Shown: positions 42,514 through 51,084, numbered from the stretch's first letter. The stretch: DNA of 64,000 bases from Pseudomonadota bacterium (GCA_023433705.1 JAEYUC010000030.1:16316-80315); one strand, 5' to 3'. Numbers and translations are program-made. The notes: a model not told the origin generated them from the sequence alone.

Positions 42514-42626
42514 TCGCTGGCGGTCATGTGTTCCCGAGCAAGCAGAGTTCGTTGGTGGCGTTTTGTGATCCGACGCGCCGCTAGCTAGTGCTATCCTGCC
42601 GGGAAAAACCAAGGGGATGGGCACTC

Positions 42627-43277
42627 GTGTACGAACTCCATGCGTTCTCTCAATCGGGCAATTGCTACAAGGTGGCCGTGCTGCTGCAGGCGCTGAACCA
42701 GCCGTGGAAGGCGGTGCACATGCCGTTTTCGGATTTCGTGGCCGGCGTGCCGCGTTCGGATGCGTTCCGCCAGGAGCAGAACGAAATGGGCGAGGTGCCG
42801 ATCCTCGACTTCGACGGCCGTCGCCTCACGCAGTCCGGCGTCATCATGACGTATCTCGCGCGAAAACATGGGGCGTACGGTGGCCGAAGTGAAGACGAAC
42901 AGCTCGAGGTCCTGCGCTGGATACTGTTCGACAACCACAAGTTCACGAGTTACATGGCGACGCTGCGGTTCCTGAAATCTTTTTCGCCCAGCCAACCGGA
43001 TCCCTCGGTCATGAAGTTCCTGGGCGGCCGCGTCGACAACGCATACGGCATCGTCGAGCGCCATCTCGCGGGCCGCGACTACCTGGTCGGCGACCAGCCG
43101 ACGATCGCGGACATGTCGCTGTGCGGTTACCTCTTCTTCCCTCCCGAGGAAAGCGGCTACGACATCGGCAAGCAGTATCCCGCGATGGCGCGCTGGCTGG
43201 AGCGGCTGAAGCAGCTTCCGGGATGGAAGCCGCCGTACGAACTACTGCCCGGGGAGCGCATCGCGCCGCGGTGGTAA
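42627..43277 (+). CDS. Glutathione S-transferase family protein
   Basis: 216 residues. N-terminal thioredoxin-like domain (YELHAFSQSGNCYKVAVLLQAL, with the S-Q-S-G-N segment at the usual catalytic place and EVPILDFDGRRLTQSGVIMTYLA), then the alpha-helical C-terminal domain with VGDQPTIADMSLCGYLFF. It conjugates or reduces electrophiles with glutathione, or acts as an isomerase; no specific class is assigned. The GTG at 42627 with AAGGGGA 9 bases upstream is preferred over the in-frame ATG at 42588, which would add 13 non-family residues. Stands alone. Confidence 0.85.
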   Translation: MYELHAFSQSGNCYKVAVLLQALNQPWKAVHMPFSDFVAGVPRSDAFRQEQNEMGEVPILDFDGRRLTQSGVIMTYLARKHGAYGGRSEDEQLEVLRWILFDNHKFTSYMATLRFLKSFSPSQPDPSVMKFLGGRVDNAYGIVERHLAGRDYLVGDQPTIADMSLCGYLFFPPEESGYDIGKQYPAMARWLERLKQLPGWKPPYELLPGERIAPRW

Positions 43278-43280
43278 CGC

Positions 43281-43682
43281 TCAGTTCGAGGGGCGCTCGG
43301 GGCCCGCGGGAGATTCGGTGTGCATCACGCACTTCCAGCCGCCGCGGTCCCGGACCCACACCGACGAGTCGTTCATCTCCTGGACGGCGCCGTTCTCGCC
43401 GCCGCGTTGCGACACCTTCTGCCTGGCGTGATAGGTGACCACGGCGGTCGAGTCGTTGGGGAACACGACGCGCATTTCACTGAGCTGGAAATCGTCGAGG
43501 ACCATCGGCCCCTTCTCGACCATCTTGCGATAACCCTCATGGTCGAACTGCATCGTGCCGTGTGAACTGACCATGAGCGCGGGTTCGGTGAGCAGTCCGA
43601 TCGCGGTGTCTGCGTCGTGATTCACGATCGATTGCCAGAACTTTTTCTCGAGCTCGATGATCGCGTCGCGGGGCTGGGGCAT
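43281..43682 (-). CDS. SnoaL/DUF4440-like nuclear-transport-factor-2-fold protein
   Basis: 133 residues. A helix (AIIELEKKFWQSIVNHDADTAIGLLTEPALMVSSHG) is followed by beta strands (FQLSEMRVVFPNDSTAVVTYHAR, SSVWVRDRGGWKCVMHTES), the NTF2-like fold typical of DUF4440. These are small cytoplasmic proteins, mostly isomerase-like or stress-associated, with no defined substrate. Its stop is 3 bases from the stop of the convergent GST gene. Confidence 0.75.
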   Translation of the reverse strand: MPQPRDAIIELEKKFWQSIVNHDADTAIGLLTEPALMVSSHGTMQFDHEGYRKMVEKGPMVLDDFQLSEMRVVFPNDSTAVVTYHARQKVSQRGGENGAVQEMNDSSVWVRDRGGWKCVMHTESPAGPERPSN

Positions 43683-43796
43683 GGCGTCGTTCCTCCATTC
43701 CGGGAACCGCCATCCTCCTCGCCTGCGCGCCGGCAGCGATCAGACGATCCACGCACGAACTGAAAGCAGGGTCCGACAGCCGCGCCGTGGCGGCCG

Positions 43797-44540
43797 CTAG
43801 AGACTGCCGAGCCGCACCTTCCTGCGCCAGCTGAACAGCTCGATGAAATCTCCGAACACGCGTTCGCTCAGGTGCAATGCGTGGGGCGCATGGCCGTGCG
43901 TGTCGCGCAGGATGTGGTCGAGGTGGTGCTCGGGTCCGGCGGCTTCGGCCTCGGCCCGGTACTCGGGCACGTGCAGCCAGCGCTGGATGAGGTGCTGATC
44001 CGCCTCGAGATGGAACTGCAGACCGTACGCGCGTTCGCCGAAGCGGAACGCCTGGTTGGGGCAGGTCGGCGTGCTCGCGAGATGCACGGCGCCGGGCGGC
44101 AGGTCGAAGGTGTATGCATGCCACTGGAATACGTGCTGGCTGCCGTCGAAGTGCCGGCACAGCCGGTCCGACTGCGCGGCAGCCGTCGGATGCAACCGGT
44201 ACCAGCCGATCTCGCGCACGTTGTTAGGCCGCACGTTCGCGCCGAGCGCCGCGGCCAGGAGCTGCGCGCCGAGGCATATGCCGAGGATCGGGATGTCGAG
44301 CCGCAGGGCCTCCTTGATCGCCGCGATCTCGGTGGTCAGATGCGGGTACTGGCCGGCCTGGTCCACGTTCATGGGCCCGCCCAACACGACCAGGCCGTTG
44401 TAGCGGTTCACGTCCGGCTGCTGCGCCGGATCGCGCGCGAAGTTGATGTAGCGAACCCGGAATCCCGATTTTCTGAGCATCGGATCCAGCAGGCCGAGCG
44501 GTTCGCGGGGCGAGTGCTGGAAGACGAGGAGTTTGCGCAT
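43797..44540 (-). CDS. Class I glutamine amidotransferase
   Basis: 247 residues, complete GATase fold: C89 in ILGICLGAQL (nucleophile), H177 and E179 in GLQFHLEAD (triad). The family here is the GMP-synthase-like subgroup that uses glutamine to give ammonia to a partner or hydrolyses gamma-glutamyl bonds; no partner gene is adjacent. It is divergent to the arsR gene, with the ATG 58 bases from it. Confidence 0.88.
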   Translation of the reverse strand: MRKLLVFQHSPREPLGLLDPMLRKSGFRVRYINFARDPAQQPDVNRYNGLVVLGGPMNVDQAGQYPHLTTEIAAIKEALRLDIPILGICLGAQLLAAALGANVRPNNVREIGWYRLHPTAAAQSDRLCRHFDGSQHVFQWHAYTFDLPPGAVHLASTPTCPNQAFRFGERAYGLQFHLEADQHLIQRWLHVPEYRAEAEAAGPEHHLDHILRDTHGHAPHALHLSERVFGDFIELFSWRRKVRLGSL

Positions 44541-44561
44541 GCAGGGCGCCTAATTTACCAC

Positions 44562-44598
44562 TTGACCCTTTCAGGTGTGAATGTGTATATACACATAC
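44562..44598 (+). promoter_or_regulatory. Promoter and palindromic operator of the arsR-like gene
   Basis: TTGACC (44562-44567) and TATATA (44586-44591) are 18 bases apart. A perfect 16-base palindrome ATGTGTATATACACAT (44581-44596) covers the -10 and would block it when bound by the ArsR-family repressor. Initiation would fall near 44598 and the ATG is at 44599, so the transcript is predicted to be leaderless; no ribosome site precedes that ATG. Confidence 0.75.
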
Positions 44599-44913
44599 AT
44601 GAATATAACGACGTTCGCGGCATTGTCGGACCCGATGCGGCTGCGCATCATCGAGACGCTTCGCGAGGGTGAGGCGCAGGTCAATGACCTCGTCGAGCGC
44701 GTCGAGATCCAGCAATCGGGCGTTTCGCGGCATCTCGGCATCCTCTCGCGGGCCGGCTTCGTGAGCGTGCGGCCGGAAGGACAGAAGCGCTTCTATTCGC
44801 TGCGGGCCGAGCCATTCCAGGAGATCGATCAATGGGTGGCGCAATTCCGCGCCACCTGGGAGGCGCGCCTCGACCGCTTCGACGCCGCGCTCAAGAAGAG
44901 GCGCAAGAAATGA
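44599..44913 (+). CDS. ArsR-family transcriptional regulator
   Basis: 104 residues. Winged helix: FAALSDPMRLRIIETLREGEAQVNDLVERVEIQQSGVSRHLGILSRAGFVSVRPEGQKRFYSL. There are no Cys residues, so it is not a canonical metal sensor; it belongs to the group that pairs with AHSA1/SRPBCC genes. The palindrome over its promoter fits autorepression. The upstream ATG at 44581 is inside the promoter palindrome, so 44599 is preferred. ATGA overlap with the following SRPBCC gene. Confidence 0.9.
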   Translation: MNITTFAALSDPMRLRIIETLREGEAQVNDLVERVEIQQSGVSRHLGILSRAGFVSVRPEGQKRFYSLRAEPFQEIDQWVAQFRATWEARLDRFDAALKKRRKK

Positions 44914-45416
44914 GAAAGCAGATCACGATGGAGCGGACGTTCGACGCAACGCTCGACGAAGTGTGGGAGCTGTGGACCACGAAAGAGGGCATCGAATCGT
45001 GGTGGGGACCGGAAGGCTTCGAAACCAAGGTCGAAAAGCTCGAGTTGAGGGTCGGCGGCGCGCTGCACTACGCATTCACCGCGGTCGGCGTGCAGCAGGT
45101 CGAATTCATGAAGCAGTCCGGCCAGCCGCTGACGCAGTTCATGAAGGCGCGTTACACCCTCGTGCAGCCCAAGACTCTCGCGGCGTGGCAGAACCTCGTG
45201 GAATTCATTCCCGGAATCACGCCGTACGAGGTGGAAACCCGGGTCGAGCTCGAGAAGCGCGGCAAGCAGGTGCGCGTGAAACTGCGCTTCGACGCGATGC
45301 ACGACGAGCAGTTCACGCGTTACGCGGAGATGGGCTGGACCGAAGAACTCGGCAAACTCGACCGGCTGCTCAAGCAGCGTGGAGGTCTGAGTGCCGGAGC
45401 AAAGAGTGGGGAATAA
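44910..45416 (+). CDS. SRPBCC / AHSA1-like protein
   Basis: 168 residues. AHSA1/SRPBCC fold: TMERTFDATLDEVWELWTTKEGIESWWGPEGF, ending in the helix RYAEMGWTEELGKLDRLLKQ. These proteins bind a hydrophobic ligand in a deep cavity; they are often co-transcribed with an ArsR-type regulator, as here. The ATG overlaps the arsR stop as ATGA. A terminator hairpin covers the stop codon. Confidence 0.88.
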   Translation: MRKQITMERTFDATLDEVWELWTTKEGIESWWGPEGFETKVEKLELRVGGALHYAFTAVGVQQVEFMKQSGQPLTQFMKARYTLVQPKTLAAWQNLVEFIPGITPYEVETRVELEKRGKQVRVKLRFDAMHDEQFTRYAEMGWTEELGKLDRLLKQRGGLSAGAKSGE

Positions 45417-45432
45417 CGTCTCCCCACTTTTT
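45401..45432 (+). terminator. Rho-independent terminator of the arsR-SRPBCC unit
   Basis: Stem AGTGGGGA (45405-45412) and TCCCCACT (45421-45428) with an 8-base loop, extended by AAA/TTT pairing, then a run of five T (45428-45432). It overlaps the SRPBCC stop TAA (45414-45416), the canonical layout of a terminator, and ends 11 bases before the stop of the convergent XRE gene. Confidence 0.9.
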
Positions 45433-45442
45433 ACACCGGCAC

Positions 45443-46072
45443 CTAGTCCCCAGGCTCGGCGTAAATGATGATCGAGAGCATGCGGATGGGGGTCTTGATC
45501 AGCTTCTCGGGACCGTGTGGCACGTCGCCCGCGAAGGTGAGGGCATCGCCGGCCTTGAGCAGGTGGGTCTCGTCGCCGTGGCGATAGGTCAGCGAACCCT
45601 CTAACAAGTAGATGAACTCGGTGCCGGGATGCTCGAATCCCGGGAACACCTCGCTCTTGTCGTTGAGCGTCACGAGGAAGGGTTCGAACGCGCGGCGCGG
45701 GCCGCGTTCGGCGGCGAGCAGCTGATAGGTGTGTCCGCGTTTCGTGCCGCGCCTGACCACCTCGAGCCCCTGTCCCTTCGGAACGTGCTGCGCGCCGCCG
45801 CGCGGCTTGCCTACGTCGTTGAACAGGTTGGATAGCGGCACGCCGAGCGCGGCCGTCAGTGCGCCGAGCGTTTCGAGGCTGGGTGACACGTCGCCGTTCT
45901 CGAGGCGGCTCAACATGGCCGCGCTGATGTTGGCGCGCCGCGCGACCTCGCCGAGCGTCAGTCCCATCGAGCCGCGCAGGCGCTTCGCCGCGGTCCCGAC
46001 CTGGCGGGCGACGCTGGTTCCCACCGCGCCGCCGTATTCACCGGTCGCGGCCGACCCTCTCGGTTTCGCCAT
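45443..46072 (-). CDS. XRE-family regulator with C-terminal cupin
   Basis: 209 residues. N-terminal helix-turn-helix (AKRLRGSMGLTLGEVARRANISAAMLSRLENGDVSPSLETLGALTAAL) and C-terminal cupin (GTEFIYLLEGSLTYRHGDETHLLKAGDALTFAGDVPHGPEKL). Such proteins sense small metabolites through the cupin; many regulate amine or amino-acid catabolism. It lies just upstream of, and divergent to, the methylamine/N-methylglutamate operon, so it is the prime candidate regulator. Inverted and direct repeats at 46135-46163 are suitable binding sites. Confidence 0.92.
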   Translation of the reverse strand: MAKPRGSAATGEYGGAVGTSVARQVGTAAKRLRGSMGLTLGEVARRANISAAMLSRLENGDVSPSLETLGALTAALGVPLSNLFNDVGKPRGGAQHVPKGQGLEVVRRGTKRGHTYQLLAAERGPRRAFEPFLVTLNDKSEVFPGFEHPGTEFIYLLEGSLTYRHGDETHLLKAGDALTFAGDVPHGPEKLIKTPIRMLSIIIYAEPGD

Positions 46073-46106
46073 AACCCACTCCTTATAAGTGTCCGCGCAG
46101 GACCCG

Positions 46107-46163
46107 TTGACGGGCCGCGCGGTCGCATGTTATCCGTGTGCAAACGAATTTACTCGTATGCAA
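46107..46163 (+). promoter_or_regulatory. Promoter and operator-like repeats before the soxB-like gene
   Basis: TTGACG (46107-46112) and TATCCG (46131-46136) are 18 bases apart. Just after, TGCAAACGA (46139-46147) and TCGTATGCA (46154-46162) form an inverted repeat with one mismatch and a 6-base gap. The same area also reads as direct repeats, CGTGTGCAA (46135) and CGTATGCAA (46155), 20 bases apart. This is suitable for a dimeric XRE regulator; the gene at 45443-46072 is adjacent. Confidence 0.5.
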
Positions 46164-46174
46164 CTCGCCTTTCG

Positions 46175-47428
46175 ATGCCCCATCGCCTGCTGAGATTCGC
46201 CGCCCGATCCTTGTTCGGCCGGCCGCACCCGGAGCCGCGCATGTTCCGCGCGCCCGAGCGCCTCAAGGATGGCTACGACGTCGTCATCATCGGCGGTGGC
46301 GGCCACGGCCTCGCGGCCGCGTACTACCTGGCGCGCGATCATGGCATCCGCGACGTCGCCGTACTCGAGAAAGGTTATCTCGGCGGCGGCAACACGGCGC
46401 GCAACACCACGATCATCCGTTCCAACTACCTCACGCCCGAAGGCGTGAAATTCTACGACGCGAGCCTGCAGCTCTGGCAGGGCCTGTCCGCCGAGTTCGA
46501 TCTCAACCTGTTCTATTCCACGCGCGGCCATTTCACGCTGGCGCATTCGGACGCCGATCTGCGTACGGCGCGCTGGCGCGCGGAGGTGAACAAGCACTAC
46601 GGCGTGAAATCCGAGGTCGTCGACGCGGCCTTCGTGAAGCGGCACGTGCCCCAGATCGACCTGGCCTGCGGCGGCCACACACCGATTCTCGGCGCCCTGT
46701 ATCACGCGCCCGGCGCGATCGCGCGCCACGACGCGGTGGCCTGGGGGTACGCACGCGGCGCCGACCGTCAAGGGGTCGAAATTCACCAGAATACCGAGGT
46801 TCTGGGGATTGACGTACGCGACGGCGCGATCGCGGGCGTGCGCACCTCGCGCGGCAATATCTCCACGAAGCGCGTGTTGTGCGCGGTCGCCGGTGCGACG
46901 CCACGCATCCTGCGCATGGTCGGCCTCGAATCGCCGATCGTGATCCATCCCTTGCAGGCGATGGTTTCCGAGCCGCTCAAGCCCTGGCTCGATCCGATCA
47001 TCGTTTCGAGCTCGCTGCACGCCTACGTCTCGCAGAGCGCGCGCGGCGAACTCGTAATGGGCGCGGCGCTCGACGGGCAGGAGCTGCACTCCACGCGTTC
47101 GACGCTCGACTTCACCGAGGGCCTGGCCGCGCACATGCTCGACATGTTCCCGTTCCTCTCGGAAGTGAAGGTCAACCGCCAGTGGGCGGGCATGGCCGAC
47201 ATGACACCGGACTTCTCGCCCATCATGGGCACGACGCCCTGCGATGGGTTCTTCCTCGACGCGGGCTGGGGTACGTACGGATTCAAGGCGACGCCGATCT
47301 CCGGCAAGACCATGAGTCACACCGTGGCGACGGGCACCAACCACCCGCTCATCGAAAGCTTCTCGCTCGCGCGCTTCGCGAAGCTCGAGTTGACCGGCGA
47401 GAAGGGTGCGGCGGCGGTGGGTCACTGA
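46175..47428 (+). CDS. soxB: Sarcosine-oxidase-like beta subunit (N-methylglutamate dehydrogenase subunit)
   Basis: 417 residues. FAD-binding GGGGHG (40-45) and the SoxB-typical GYLGGGNTARNTTIIRSNYL (FAD-linking His replaced by the surrounding pattern), then TPDFSPIMGTTPCDGFFLDAGWGTYGFKATP at the end. In the heterotetrameric sarcosine oxidase this subunit holds the covalent flavin and oxidises the N-methyl group. With soxDAG, a glutamine-synthetase-like gene and glxBCD in the same operon, the enzyme is better called N-methylglutamate dehydrogenase of the methylamine pathway (inference from gene set). ATG at 46175; an ATG 16 codons earlier lies in the operator. First of eight genes. Confidence 0.85.
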   Translation: MPHRLLRFAARSLFGRPHPEPRMFRAPERLKDGYDVVIIGGGGHGLAAAYYLARDHGIRDVAVLEKGYLGGGNTARNTTIIRSNYLTPEGVKFYDASLQLWQGLSAEFDLNLFYSTRGHFTLAHSDADLRTARWRAEVNKHYGVKSEVVDAAFVKRHVPQIDLACGGHTPILGALYHAPGAIARHDAVAWGYARGADRQGVEIHQNTEVLGIDVRDGAIAGVRTSRGNISTKRVLCAVAGATPRILRMVGLESPIVIHPLQAMVSEPLKPWLDPIIVSSSLHAYVSQSARGELVMGAALDGQELHSTRSTLDFTEGLAAHMLDMFPFLSEVKVNRQWAGMADMTPDFSPIMGTTPCDGFFLDAGWGTYGFKATPISGKTMSHTVATGTNHPLIESFSLARFAKLELTGEKGAAAVGH

Positions 47429-47444
47429 TGGACCAGCCGCACCG

Positions 47445-47714
47445 ATGAAACTCCTCGACTGCCCGCTCAATGGTCCACGCCCGCTGCTCGAGTTCGTCTG
47501 CGGAGGGGAGGTGCGTCCGATGCCCGACCCCGACACCTGCACGGATGCCGAGTGGTCCGCCTATCTGTTCTCACGGAACAGCGTGCCGCGCGTGCGGCGC
47601 GAATGGTGGTGTCACACCCCTTCGGGCTACTGGTTCATCGCCGAACGCGACACCGCGCGCGACGAAATAGTGAAGACCTACGACGCCGCGCAGCTCGGCC
47701 AGGTCCCCGCATGA
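47445..47714 (+). CDS. soxD: Sarcosine-oxidase-like delta subunit, zinc site reduced
   Basis: 89 residues, usual size for the small delta subunit. In the standard protein zinc is held by C6, C9, H59 and C63. Here C6 is kept (DCPLNG) but position 9 is Asn, and after the conserved W-H (WWCHTPSGYWFIAERDT) the second-half Cys is absent; His57 is present. The GGE and YWFIAERDT segments are conserved. It may not bind zinc, which is unusual. Position in the soxB-D-A-G order is standard. The stop overlaps the soxA ATG as ATGA; the start is 17 bases after the soxB stop. Confidence 0.85.
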   Translation: MKLLDCPLNGPRPLLEFVCGGEVRPMPDPDTCTDAEWSAYLFSRNSVPRVRREWWCHTPSGYWFIAERDTARDEIVKTYDAAQLGQVPA

Positions 47715-50554
47715 TGTACCGCCTGCCACCGGTCCCCGGCGAGTGGATAGACCGTTCGCATCGACTCGACTTCGAATTCGAAGGCCGTCCATTCTCCGGG
47801 TTTGGCGGCGACACGATTTCCTCCGCGCTGGCTGCGGCGGGAGAGATGACGCTCGGCCGCAGTTTCAAGTATCACCGGCCGCGCGGCATCTTCTCGTTCG
47901 CCAACCACGACGCGAACAACCTGTTCCAGGTCGATGGAGTTCCGAACGTGCGCGGCGACGTCGTGCCGCTCGCGCCGGGCGCGAGCATCACCGCCGTGAA
48001 CACCTTCGGCGGGCTCGCGTCCGACCGCGCGCGATTCCTCGAATGGCTCGCGCCGTTCCTGCCGGTCGGCTTCTATTACAAGGCTTTTCACGGCCGGAAT
48101 TTTCCGACATGGGAGCGACGCATCCGCGCGATCTCGGGGCTCGGCGTGGCGGGCGCGGACCTGCCGCGGCGATACACGCCCAAGCGCTACGCGTTCTGCG
48201 ACGTCCTCGTGATCGGCGCCGGGCCTTCGGGTCTCGCGGCCGCGTTGTCGGCGGCGGACAGCGGGGCACGTGTGATACTCGTCGACGAAAACGCCCGGGC
48301 CGGCGGCAGCGCCGCCTGGAGCGGCGCGATGCAGGATGAAGTCGCCGCGCTCACGAACCGCGTCGCGCAAAACCCGCGCATCGAGACGCTGCTATCTACC
48401 TACGCGGCGGGTTGTTACCCGGACAAGTGGGTGGCGCTCGTCGAGCCGCGCCGCATGGCGAAGGTGCGCGCCCGGGCGATCGTCTTCGCCACGGGTGTGA
48501 TCGAACAGCCCGCCGTGTTCCGCAACAACGATCTTCCCGGTGTCCTGCTCGGTTCGGCCGCGCAGCGCCTGCTGCGGCGGTATGCGATTGCGCCGGGCAG
48601 GCGCGTGGCCATCCTGGTCGCGAACCACGAAGGCTACGACCTCGCGCGCGTCCTGCGCGCCCACGACGTCGGAGTCGCCGCCATCCTCGACCTGCGCGCC
48701 GGATCGGTGGGCGACGCGCGCGAGTTCGGAGGTTGTCGTTGCGAGAGTCGCGTGATTCCCGAGGAGGCGATCGCCGGTCGCGGCGGCGCGGTGCGCGCCC
48801 TGCGTTTCCGTTACGTGCCGGCCGACTCGAGCGAGCCGCGCATGGAGAAAATCGACTGCGACGCCGTGCTCTCGAGCGTCGGATTCGCGCCCGCGATCCA
48901 ACTACTGATGCAGGCCGGCGCTTCTTCCGCCTACGACACGGCGCTGCAGCAACACCTGCCGACCGTGCTGCCGCCGGGCGTGTTCGCGACCGGCCGGCTC
49001 AACGGCGTGTACGAGTTCGCGGCCCGCAAGCAGGACGGCCGCGACGTCGGCGCCGCGGCCGCGCAGTTCGCGCGCGCCGGCTTGCGAGTGGAGCATCGCG
49101 TGAACCGCGAGCACGCGCGCCAGGTCTCGCATCCGTACCCCGTGTTCATGCATTCGCGCGCCCGCGACTTCGTCGATCTCGACGAAGACATCCAGGTCAA
49201 GGACCTGCTGCACTCCGAGCAGGAAGGATTCGACAGCCCCGAGCTCATGAAACGCTTCAGCACGCTCGGCATGGGGCCGTCGCAGGGCAAACACTCGAAC
49301 CTCAACGGCGCGCGCGTGCTGGCGCGTGTCCGTGGCCACTCCATCGCGGAGACGCCCCTCACCACGCAGCGGCCGTTCTATCACCCTGTGCCGCTCAAAC
49401 ACCTCGCGGGCGCGGGCTTTCACCTCACGCGCCGCAGCGCGGCACACGCGCAACACGCCGCGCTCGGCGCTTCGTGGATGACGATCGGCGGTTGGCAGCG
49501 GCCGGAATTCTATGTGCGGCCGGGCATCGCCCGCGCCGATTGCATCGCCGACGAAGCGCGCGCGGTGCGTGGCGGTGTCGGACTGATCGACGTCTCGACG
49601 CTCGGCAAGATAGAGGTCCAGGGACCGGACGCCGGCCGTTTCCTCGATCGCGTCTACGCCGGCAGCTTCTCCGACATGCGGGTCGGCGCGACGCGGTACG
49701 GACTGCTGCTCGACGAGGCCGGCATCGTGCGCGACGACGGCGTGATCGCGCGGCTCGGCGAATCGTCTTACTACTTCACGACCACCACGGGCGGCGCGGC
49801 GGGCGTGTACCGCGAGCTGCAGCTGTGGAACACGCGCTGGCGCATGGATTGCGCGTTCGTCAACGCCACCGGGCACCGCGCGGCATTCAATCTCGCCGGC
49901 CCCGCGAGCCGCGAGCTGTTGCAGACTCTGGCGGACATCGATGTCTCGGAGGCGGCGTTCCCGTTCCTCGGCGCACGCATCGGCAACGTGGCAGGTGCTT
50001 CGGCGCGGATCCTGCGCGTCGGCTTCGTTTCGACACTCGGCTTCGAGATCCACGTGCCGTTCAGCGGCGCGGCCCGGCTCTGGGCTGCGCTGATGCAGGC
50101 CGGCGAACGTTTCGGCATCCGCGCTTTCGGCGTCGAGGCGCAGCGCCTGCTGCGGCTCGAGAAGGGCCACGCGATCATCGGACAGGACACCGACAACCTC
50201 ACGGATCCCTTCGAGGCGAACCTCGGCTGGGCCGTGCGCATGGGAAAGCCATTCTTCGTCGGGCAGCGTTCGCTGCGCATCCTCGAGAAACGCGGCGCGC
50301 GCCAGTCGCTGGTCGGCTTCGAACTACCGACGGATCACGCGCCCGTGCTCGAGGCGAACCTGTTGATTCACGGTGGTGAGATCGCGGGGCGCGTCACGAG
50401 CATCGCGCGTTCGCCGACTCTCGGCCGCACGATCGGGCTTGCGATGGCCGCGCCGCATCTCGCCACGCTCGGCAGCGAGATCCGGATTCGTTCGAGTGAT
50501 GGCCGCATGGTGCCCGCGCGCGTCGTGAAGACGCCATTCGTGGAGGCGGCATGA
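47711..50554 (+). CDS. soxA: Sarcosine-oxidase-like alpha subunit
   Basis: 947 residues. An N-terminal ferredoxin-like domain with GRSFKYHRPRGI (no Cys-ligand cluster), an FAD/NAD(P) domain with IGAGPSGLAAALSAADSG (about 157-175), then a C-terminal glycine-cleavage T-like domain (about 560-940) that binds tetrahydrofolate in homologues. The one-carbon unit from N-demethylation would be passed to folate. ATG at 47711 overlaps the soxD stop. Strong co-transcription with soxD and soxG. In an N-methylglutamate setting, its product would be glutamate plus a C1 unit (inference). Confidence 0.9.
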   Translation: MMYRLPPVPGEWIDRSHRLDFEFEGRPFSGFGGDTISSALAAAGEMTLGRSFKYHRPRGIFSFANHDANNLFQVDGVPNVRGDVVPLAPGASITAVNTFGGLASDRARFLEWLAPFLPVGFYYKAFHGRNFPTWERRIRAISGLGVAGADLPRRYTPKRYAFCDVLVIGAGPSGLAAALSAADSGARVILVDENARAGGSAAWSGAMQDEVAALTNRVAQNPRIETLLSTYAAGCYPDKWVALVEPRRMAKVRARAIVFATGVIEQPAVFRNNDLPGVLLGSAAQRLLRRYAIAPGRRVAILVANHEGYDLARVLRAHDVGVAAILDLRAGSVGDAREFGGCRCESRVIPEEAIAGRGGAVRALRFRYVPADSSEPRMEKIDCDAVLSSVGFAPAIQLLMQAGASSAYDTALQQHLPTVLPPGVFATGRLNGVYEFAARKQDGRDVGAAAAQFARAGLRVEHRVNREHARQVSHPYPVFMHSRARDFVDLDEDIQVKDLLHSEQEGFDSPELMKRFSTLGMGPSQGKHSNLNGARVLARVRGHSIAETPLTTQRPFYHPVPLKHLAGAGFHLTRRSAAHAQHAALGASWMTIGGWQRPEFYVRPGIARADCIADEARAVRGGVGLIDVSTLGKIEVQGPDAGRFLDRVYAGSFSDMRVGATRYGLLLDEAGIVRDDGVIARLGESSYYFTTTTGGAAGVYRELQLWNTRWRMDCAFVNATGHRAAFNLAGPASRELLQTLADIDVSEAAFPFLGARIGNVAGASARILRVGFVSTLGFEIHVPFSGAARLWAALMQAGERFGIRAFGVEAQRLLRLEKGHAIIGQDTDNLTDPFEANLGWAVRMGKPFFVGQRSLRILEKRGARQSLVGFELPTDHAPVLEANLLIHGGEIAGRVTSIARSPTLGRTIGLAMAAPHLATLGSEIRIRSSDGRMVPARVVKTPFVEAA

Positions 50555-51084
50555 ACGCGCGGCTGACTGAAACGTCCGGGCGGCGCTTCGGCCTGAAAGG
50601 CCCACGCGCGGCCGCCGCGCTCGAACAACTCGGGATCGCGGTTCCCGCGCAGCCGAATACCTGGACGCCGCTGAATGCGGGAGCGGCCGATATGTCGGCC
50701 GATATCGTCGGGCGGCTCGGGAGCACGGAGTTCTTCATCGAGGAGTCGGGCGATGCGTCGAGCATCCCGCGACTCGAGGAACTCACCAGCCAGGGCATCG
50801 CAGGCGCCTATCCCGTGCTGCGCGAAGACTGCGCGTTCGTGCTGGCGGGCGCCGCCGCGGGCGACGTGCTCGCGCAATTCTGCAATGTGAACCTGCCCGC
50901 GCTCGACACCGCGGCGCGGCCGGTCGTCATGACGCTGATGATCGGCGTCGCCGTGCTCGTGCTGCCGCAGGCGTCCGCCGACGGAACCATCTACCGGATC
51001 TGGTGCGACCCGAGCTTCGGGTCGTACCTGCGTGAAGAATTCGAAGAGGCCATCAAGAGACTCGAAACGGGGAGTGCACCATGA
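50551..51084 (+). CDS. soxG: Sarcosine-oxidase-like gamma subunit
   Basis: 177 residues, normal for the gamma subunit, which folds like the GcvT C-terminal domain and lies against alpha in the heterotetramer. Low sequence conservation is normal; VGRLGSTEFFIEESGD, VVMTLMIGVAVLVLPQ and YRIWCDPSFGSYLREEFEEA support the assignment, as do order and overlaps (ATGA with soxA; ATGA with the glutamine-synthetase-like gene). Confidence 0.75.
   Translation: MNARLTETSGRRFGLKGPRAAAALEQLGIAVPAQPNTWTPLNAGAADMSADIVGRLGSTEFFIEESGDASSIPRLEELTSQGIAGAYPVLREDCAFVLAGAAAGDVLAQFCNVNLPALDTAARPVVMTLMIGVAVLVLPQASADGTIYRIWCDPSFGSYLREEFEEAIKRLETGSAP

Noticed and set aside
44581..44598. ATG at 44581 as start of the ArsR gene
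   Set aside because: It lies inside the promoter palindrome and would add six residues not found in ArsR proteins; the ATG at 44599 is used.
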